From the NCBI RefSeq assembly GCF_036173065.1, contig NZ_CP108041.1, positions 4,529,001-4,593,000 on the forward strand: a DNA stretch of 64,000 bases, given 5' to 3'. Under the pieces are notes generated by a model. It was given only the letters and a program-made list of their open reading frames with translations. It searched no databases and was not told the DNA's origin. Every line of letters starts with the position of its first letter. Within the stretch, counting starts at the first letter, position 1. This document shows, one piece after another, positions 61,235 through 64,000 of the stretch. A program made the position numbers and the translations under genes. This DNA is from Rhodococcus sp. NBC_00297. GTDB taxonomy: Bacteria > Actinomycetota > Actinomycetes > Mycobacteriales > Mycobacteriaceae.

Positions 61235-63733
61235 GTGCGAGTGCCCCAGTCCTGGTTGACCGAGGTCGTCCGGAAGGCCGCTCCTGAGTGGAGCGTCACT
61301 GCTGACGAGCTCGACGCGGGGTTCGTGTCCGTCGGCTTCGAGATCGAGGACGTCATCCCCCTTCCGGAGATCGCGGGCCCGTTGGTCGTCGGCCGTGTGC
61401 AGTCCATCGAGGAGTTGACCGAGTTCAAGAAGCCGATCCGCTTCTGCCTGGTCGAGGTGGGCGAGGCTGAGCCCCGCGGAATCGTTTGCGGTGCAAGGAA
61501 CTTCGCGGAGGGCGACCTCATCGTGGCCGCACTTCCCGGCAGTGTTCTGCCCGGCGGGTTCGCCATCGCCGCGCGGTCCACGTACGGGCGCACGTCCGAC
61601 GGCATGATCTGCTCGGTGTCCGAGCTCGGTATCGGTTCGGATCACTCCGGCATTCTCGTGCTGCCTGCCGGCACGGCCGTGCCCGGCGACGACGCACTCG
61701 CCGTTCTGGGCATGGACGACACCGTGTTCGACGTCAACGTGACGCCCGATCGCGGATACGCCCTGAGCGTGCGCGGTCTCGGCCGCGAACTGGCGTGCGG
61801 TTTCGACCTGGACTTCGTCGATCCCGCCGACGCCCCGCAGCCCGTCGTGTCCGCGGCCGCCTCCGAGGGCGAGGCGTGGCCCGTCGACGTCCGTTCCGAG
61901 TCGGATGCCACCCGTTTCGCCGCGCGCCGCGTCGTGGGCATCGATCCGGCCGCGGTGACCCCCTGGACGATCCAGCGGCGGCTGCTGCTGTCCGGGGTGC
62001 GACCCATCTCGCCCGCGGTCGACGTCACCAACTACGTCATGCTCGAACTGGGCCAACCGCTCCACGCGTTCGACGCCTCCGCGCTGTCGGGCGGGTTGGT
62101 GGTCCGCCGGGCCGAGGCGGGGGAGACGCTCCGCACCCTCGACGACACCGTGCGCACCCTCGACCCGGAGGACGTCGTCATTGCGGACGAGTCCGGCGTG
62201 GTGTCGTTGGCCGGTGTCATGGGTGGCGCGTCCACCGAGGTGGGCGACGAGACCACCGACATCCTGCTCGAGGCGGCCATCTGGAGCCCGCTCGCCGTGT
62301 TCCGCACCGCGCGCCGTCACCGGCTGCCCAGTGAGGCGAGCCGTCGCTACGAACGAGTGGTGGACTCCGCTCTCCCGGTGCGCGCGCTCGACCGTGCCGC
62401 CGCACTGCTGGCCTCGATCGCGGGCGGCCGGGTGGAGCCGCTGCTCACCGACATCGGTGCACCGACGGTGTCCGACACCGTGACCATGGATCTCGACCTG
62501 CCGGACCGGGTGGCGGGTGTGACCTATCCGAGCGGAACCGCGGTGCGCCGCCTCACCCAGGTCGGGTGCGAGGTCGTCGTGGACGTGTCCGAGGCCGGGC
62601 GCGGGGTGGCCGTCGTGACGCCGCCGACGTGGCGTCCCGACCTCCGTCAGGCCGCCGACCTGGTCGAGGAGGTGCTGCGACTCGAGGGACTGGAGTCCAT
62701 CCCGTCCGTCCTGCCGCACGCTCCCGCGGGCCGCGGACTCACCGCCGCCCAGCGTCGTCGCCGGGCGGTGGGTCGGGCACTGGCCTACACGGGGCACGTC
62801 GAGGTCCTCGCGCCCGTGTTCCTGCCGGCCGGGGTCTTCGACGTCTGGGGACTCGACGCGGACGATCCGCGCCGGGTGACCACGCGGGTGCTCAATCCGT
62901 TGGAGGCGGACCGACCCGAACTGGCGACCACTCTCGTCCCCGGTCTCCTGGAGATCGCCCAGCGCAACGTCTCGCGCGGACAGCGGGATCTGGCGCTGTT
63001 CGCCGTCGCGCAGGTCGTCGAACCGGGCGAGGGCACGCGGCCGATCGATGCGCTCGCCGTCGACCGTCGTCCCACCGAGGACGAGATCGACGCTCTGAAG
63101 CAGTCGTTGCCGGTGCAGCCGCTGCACGCCGCCGTCGTCCTGACCGGTGCGGTGACGGCACCCGGGCCGTGGGGCGCCGGCCGTCCTGCCGACGCCACCG
63201 ATGCCTTCAGCGCAGCGAGGACGATCGCGAGCGCGTCCGGTGTCGAGGTGGAACTCCGGTCCGCCCACTACCTTCCGTGGCATCCGGGCCGGTGTGCCGA
63301 AGTCGTTGTCGACGGTGTCGTGGTCGGGCACGCGGGTGAGCTGCATCCAGGTGTCCTCGAGCGCGCCGGTCTGCCGCCGCGGACCTGCGCGGTGGAGATC
63401 GACCTCGATCGCGTTCCCACCCGCGAGCCGCTGCCGTCGCCGTCCATCTCGCCGTTCCCCGCCGTGCTGCAGGACGTCGCGGTCGTCGTCGACGAGTCCG
63501 TCCCGGCCGCCGCCGTGCAGTCGGCTCTGGTGTCGGGGGCGGGCCCACTCCTCGAGGACATTCGTGTCTTCGACGTGTTCTCCGGCGATCAGGTCGGTGC
63601 CGGCCGGAAGTCGCTGGCCTTCGCCCTGCGGTTCCGAGCGGCCGACCGTACGTTGACCGAGGACGAGGCGAGTGCCGCTCGCGATGCCGCCGTCGCGGCA
63701 GCGGCGACGGCGGTGGGAGCCGAACTCCGACAC

Positions 63734-63736
<3 letters not shown>
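61235..63736 (+). CDS. pheT: Phenylalanine-tRNA ligase beta subunit
   Basis: An 833-aa beta subunit with the expected domain series. It has a tRNA-binding (OB) domain (about 40-150, [25 protein letters not shown]), B3/B4 editing domain, B5 domain ([23 protein letters not shown]), catalytic-like core ([29 protein letters not shown]) and C-terminal FDX-ACB domain ([25 protein letters not shown]). The GTG at 61235 has GTGGAGAAG upstream. It works with PheS. Confidence 0.96.

Positions 63737-64000
<264 letters not shown>

Overview
The window is GC-rich chromosomal DNA of an actinomycete in the Mycobacteriales, most probably Rhodococcus or a close relative. Three things point there: many GTG starts, ATGA/GTGA gene overlaps, and a gene order (nadBC, hisDCBHA-impA-hisFI, trpECBA, lgt, pyk, tesB, pdtaR, polA, rpsA, coaE, uvrB, uvrA, infC-rpmI-rplT, tsnR, pheST, argC) that follows the conserved core known from Mycobacterium tuberculosis. 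I see no insertion sequence, prophage, CRISPR array or rRNA. The genus is an inference from synteny and protein style, not from a database search.

Bases 1-9300 hold the end of nadB, nadC, an SRPBCC protein and a tightly overlapping histidine operon. Bases 9300-16220 hold a MarR regulator and the tryptophan genes with lgt. There is no trpF, and HisA carries the PriA-type arginine/tryptophan motif, so it probably serves both pathways. Bases 16200-22160 hold a TM2 membrane protein, pyruvate kinase, acyl-CoA thioesterase, two divergent small HTH regulators, and a minus-strand set (YoaK-like, family-6 uracil/hypoxanthine DNA glycosylase, DUF1772). Bases 22180-29010 hold a tRNA with anticodon CAA but a short variable loop, the ANTAR regulator PdtaR, and a branched-chain amino-acid ABC transporter. 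Its lipoprotein binding gene converges on livHMGF, and LivH carries an extra secreted-type beta-sandwich domain.

Bases 29100-45000 hold polA, trxA, a GlxA-type AraC regulator, a DMT exporter, a 2H phosphoesterase, a decarboxylating dehydrogenase, a methyltransferase, rpsA, coaE (fused to GrpB), DUF402, an ATP-dependent DNA ligase and uvrB. Bases 45000-53800 hold an ABC exporter whose ATPase is fused to a secreted-type X-Pro-peptidase-like hydrolase, a universal stress protein, a HelD-like helicase, a DoxX protein with an 11-residue-repeat tail, and a metallo-beta-lactamase-fold protein. Bases 53900-64000 hold uvrA, DUF1844, the infC-rpmI-rplT operon (infC starting at ATC), a SpoU rRNA methyltransferase with an apparent CTG start, pheS, pheT and the start of argC.

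Two regulatory themes stand out. First, many genes have a TAnnnT -10 hexamer 6-8 bases before the start codon and no ribosome binding site, which indicates leaderless transcripts. Second, the four DNA replication/repair genes polA, ligB-type ligase, uvrB and uvrA share a TGTCGG element exactly eight bases upstream of the -10. This matches the PafBC (RecA-NDp) DNA-damage promoter of mycobacteria and suggests a small SOS-independent repair regulon inside this window.
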